A program made the position numbers and the translations under genes. Shown here one piece after another: positions 15,014-15,257 of a stretch of 15,257 nucleotides of DNA (position 1 is the first letter of the stretch; each line of letters begins with the position of its first letter). The notes under the pieces are model-generated. The model ran no database searches and had not been told where the DNA came from. It saw only the letters and a program-made list of their open reading frames with translations. This stretch comes from Bacteroidaceae bacterium (GTDB taxonomy: Bacteria > Bacteroidota > Bacteroidia > Bacteroidales > Bacteroidaceae): the NCBI GenBank assembly GCA_017472905.1, contig JAFUNW010000374.1:1-15257 (forward strand), in the 5' to 3' direction.

Positions 15014-15120
15014 TAATTAGCGTCCTTTTTACGCAAAAGATTTAGTTTTTTTCCATTCTTTAATATCCTAGGATGATGTAAGCTTTTTTAGGAAAGTTGT
15101 TTTTTCAGATTGTCACTTCA

Positions 15121-15255
15121 TCAATGATTGATTGCAGTCACCAGACTGTCAAACCAAGAAGCGAAACGCGGACATTTGGAATAGATGGTATCAAAACCTA
15201 TCATTTCAAGTACATCGGAGCTGTCTGCGGTCTTGTCATAGTTGAAGATAGCCAT
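15121..15255 (-). CDS. Unrecognised protein, C-terminal part or very short gene
   Basis: A minus-strand frame is open from the right edge to a TGA at 15121. It encodes about 44 residues from an ATG at 15255 (MAIFNYDKTADSSDVLEMIG, later CPRFASWFDSLVTAINH). Because the edge is 2 bases away, I cannot tell whether that Met is the start or internal. Codons such as GAC, AAG, ACC, TCC and ATC look like ordinary coding use and are richer in C at the third position than those of the neighbours, which could mean a different origin. The plus strand is open too, with less coding-like codons. No family recognised. Confidence 0.4.
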   Translation of the reverse strand: MAIFNYDKTADSSDVLEMIGFDTIYSKCPRFASWFDSLVTAINH

Positions 15256-15257
15256 CA

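Larger units (their letters stand above)
14842..15039. repeat. Three direct copies of TTTACGCAA around the promoters
   Basis: TTTACGCAA occurs at 14842-14850, 14976-14984 and 15028-15036. The last two extend to TTTTACGCAAAAG (14975-14987 and 15027-15039), 52 bases apart, and the middle copy overlaps the distal -7 element. A fourth copy, inverted, lies inside the gene at 14579-14587. The flanking intergenic stretch (14822-15120) shows no gene. Confidence 0.6.

Noticed and set aside
15065..15074. Palindrome ATCCTAGGAT
   Set aside because: Ten bases of symmetry in AT-rich intergenic DNA with no T-run and no second copy seen; chance is sufficient.
15124..15257. Plus-strand frame starting MIDCSHQTVKP at the right edge
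   Set aside because: Its codons (AGA, CGG, GGA, ATA) look less like coding use than those of the minus frame over the same bases. Not excluded, but less likely.
1..15257. Mobile element, phage, CRISPR or defence island
   Set aside because: No transposase, integrase, terminal inverted repeats, target duplication or repeat-spacer array was found. The tRNA-Pro gene has no integrase or repeated 3' end beside it.

Overview
The window looks like chromosomal DNA of a Bacteroidales bacterium (Bacteroides or a close relative). It is AT-rich. Protein families are of Bacteroidota type, Shine-Dalgarno sequences are nearly absent, and several genes are preceded by the Bacteroidota -7 element TAnnTTTG. 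The best case is the tRNA-Pro promoter, TTG-N19-TATCTTTG. Genus is an inference from style, not from a marker gene.

Layout, left to right. The 5' end of a secreted-protein gene leaves the window on the minus strand (1-137), diverging from an Nramp metal transporter (363-1643). L-aspartate oxidase nadB (minus, 3282-1708) ends in a likely terminator and diverges from a two-gene unit: a small membrane PH-like protein and a compact PBP4-type DD-carboxypeptidase (3457-5033). ribD (minus, 6061-4994) overlaps the end of the carboxypeptidase gene tail to tail and diverges from prmC (6118-6993). Then come pyrE and an SRPBCC-fold protein (7136-8216), a strong terminator-like hairpin, and an argH / aldo-keto reductase / Rieske-like lipoprotein cluster (8283-11159). 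A complete tRNA-Pro(CGG) with its own promoter and terminator follows (11229-11390). The right part is on the minus strand: a long RSH (RelA/SpoT) protein with a downstream PP2C phosphatase (14020-11426), a macro-fold-like protein with a long leader (14821-14408), and the edge of an unrecognised gene (15121-15255).

Most genes are core metabolism: NAD, riboflavin, pyrimidine and arginine synthesis, translation termination, cell wall turnover. I found no phage, insertion sequence, CRISPR array or defence island. The more unusual content is: (i) an RSH protein whose hydrolase residues are intact, whose synthetase motifs are eroded and whose central helical region is mostly missing, placed 24 bp upstream of a PP2C phosphatase with a shortened flap; (ii) a lipoprotein with a Rieske-like frame in which both His ligand positions are replaced; (iii) the macro-like gene, preceded by repeats of TTTACGCAA, two possible promoters and an attenuator-like hairpin; (iv) a prmC tail made of palindrome and repeat sequence at a place where I would have expected recX. 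None of these is proven to be a new system.
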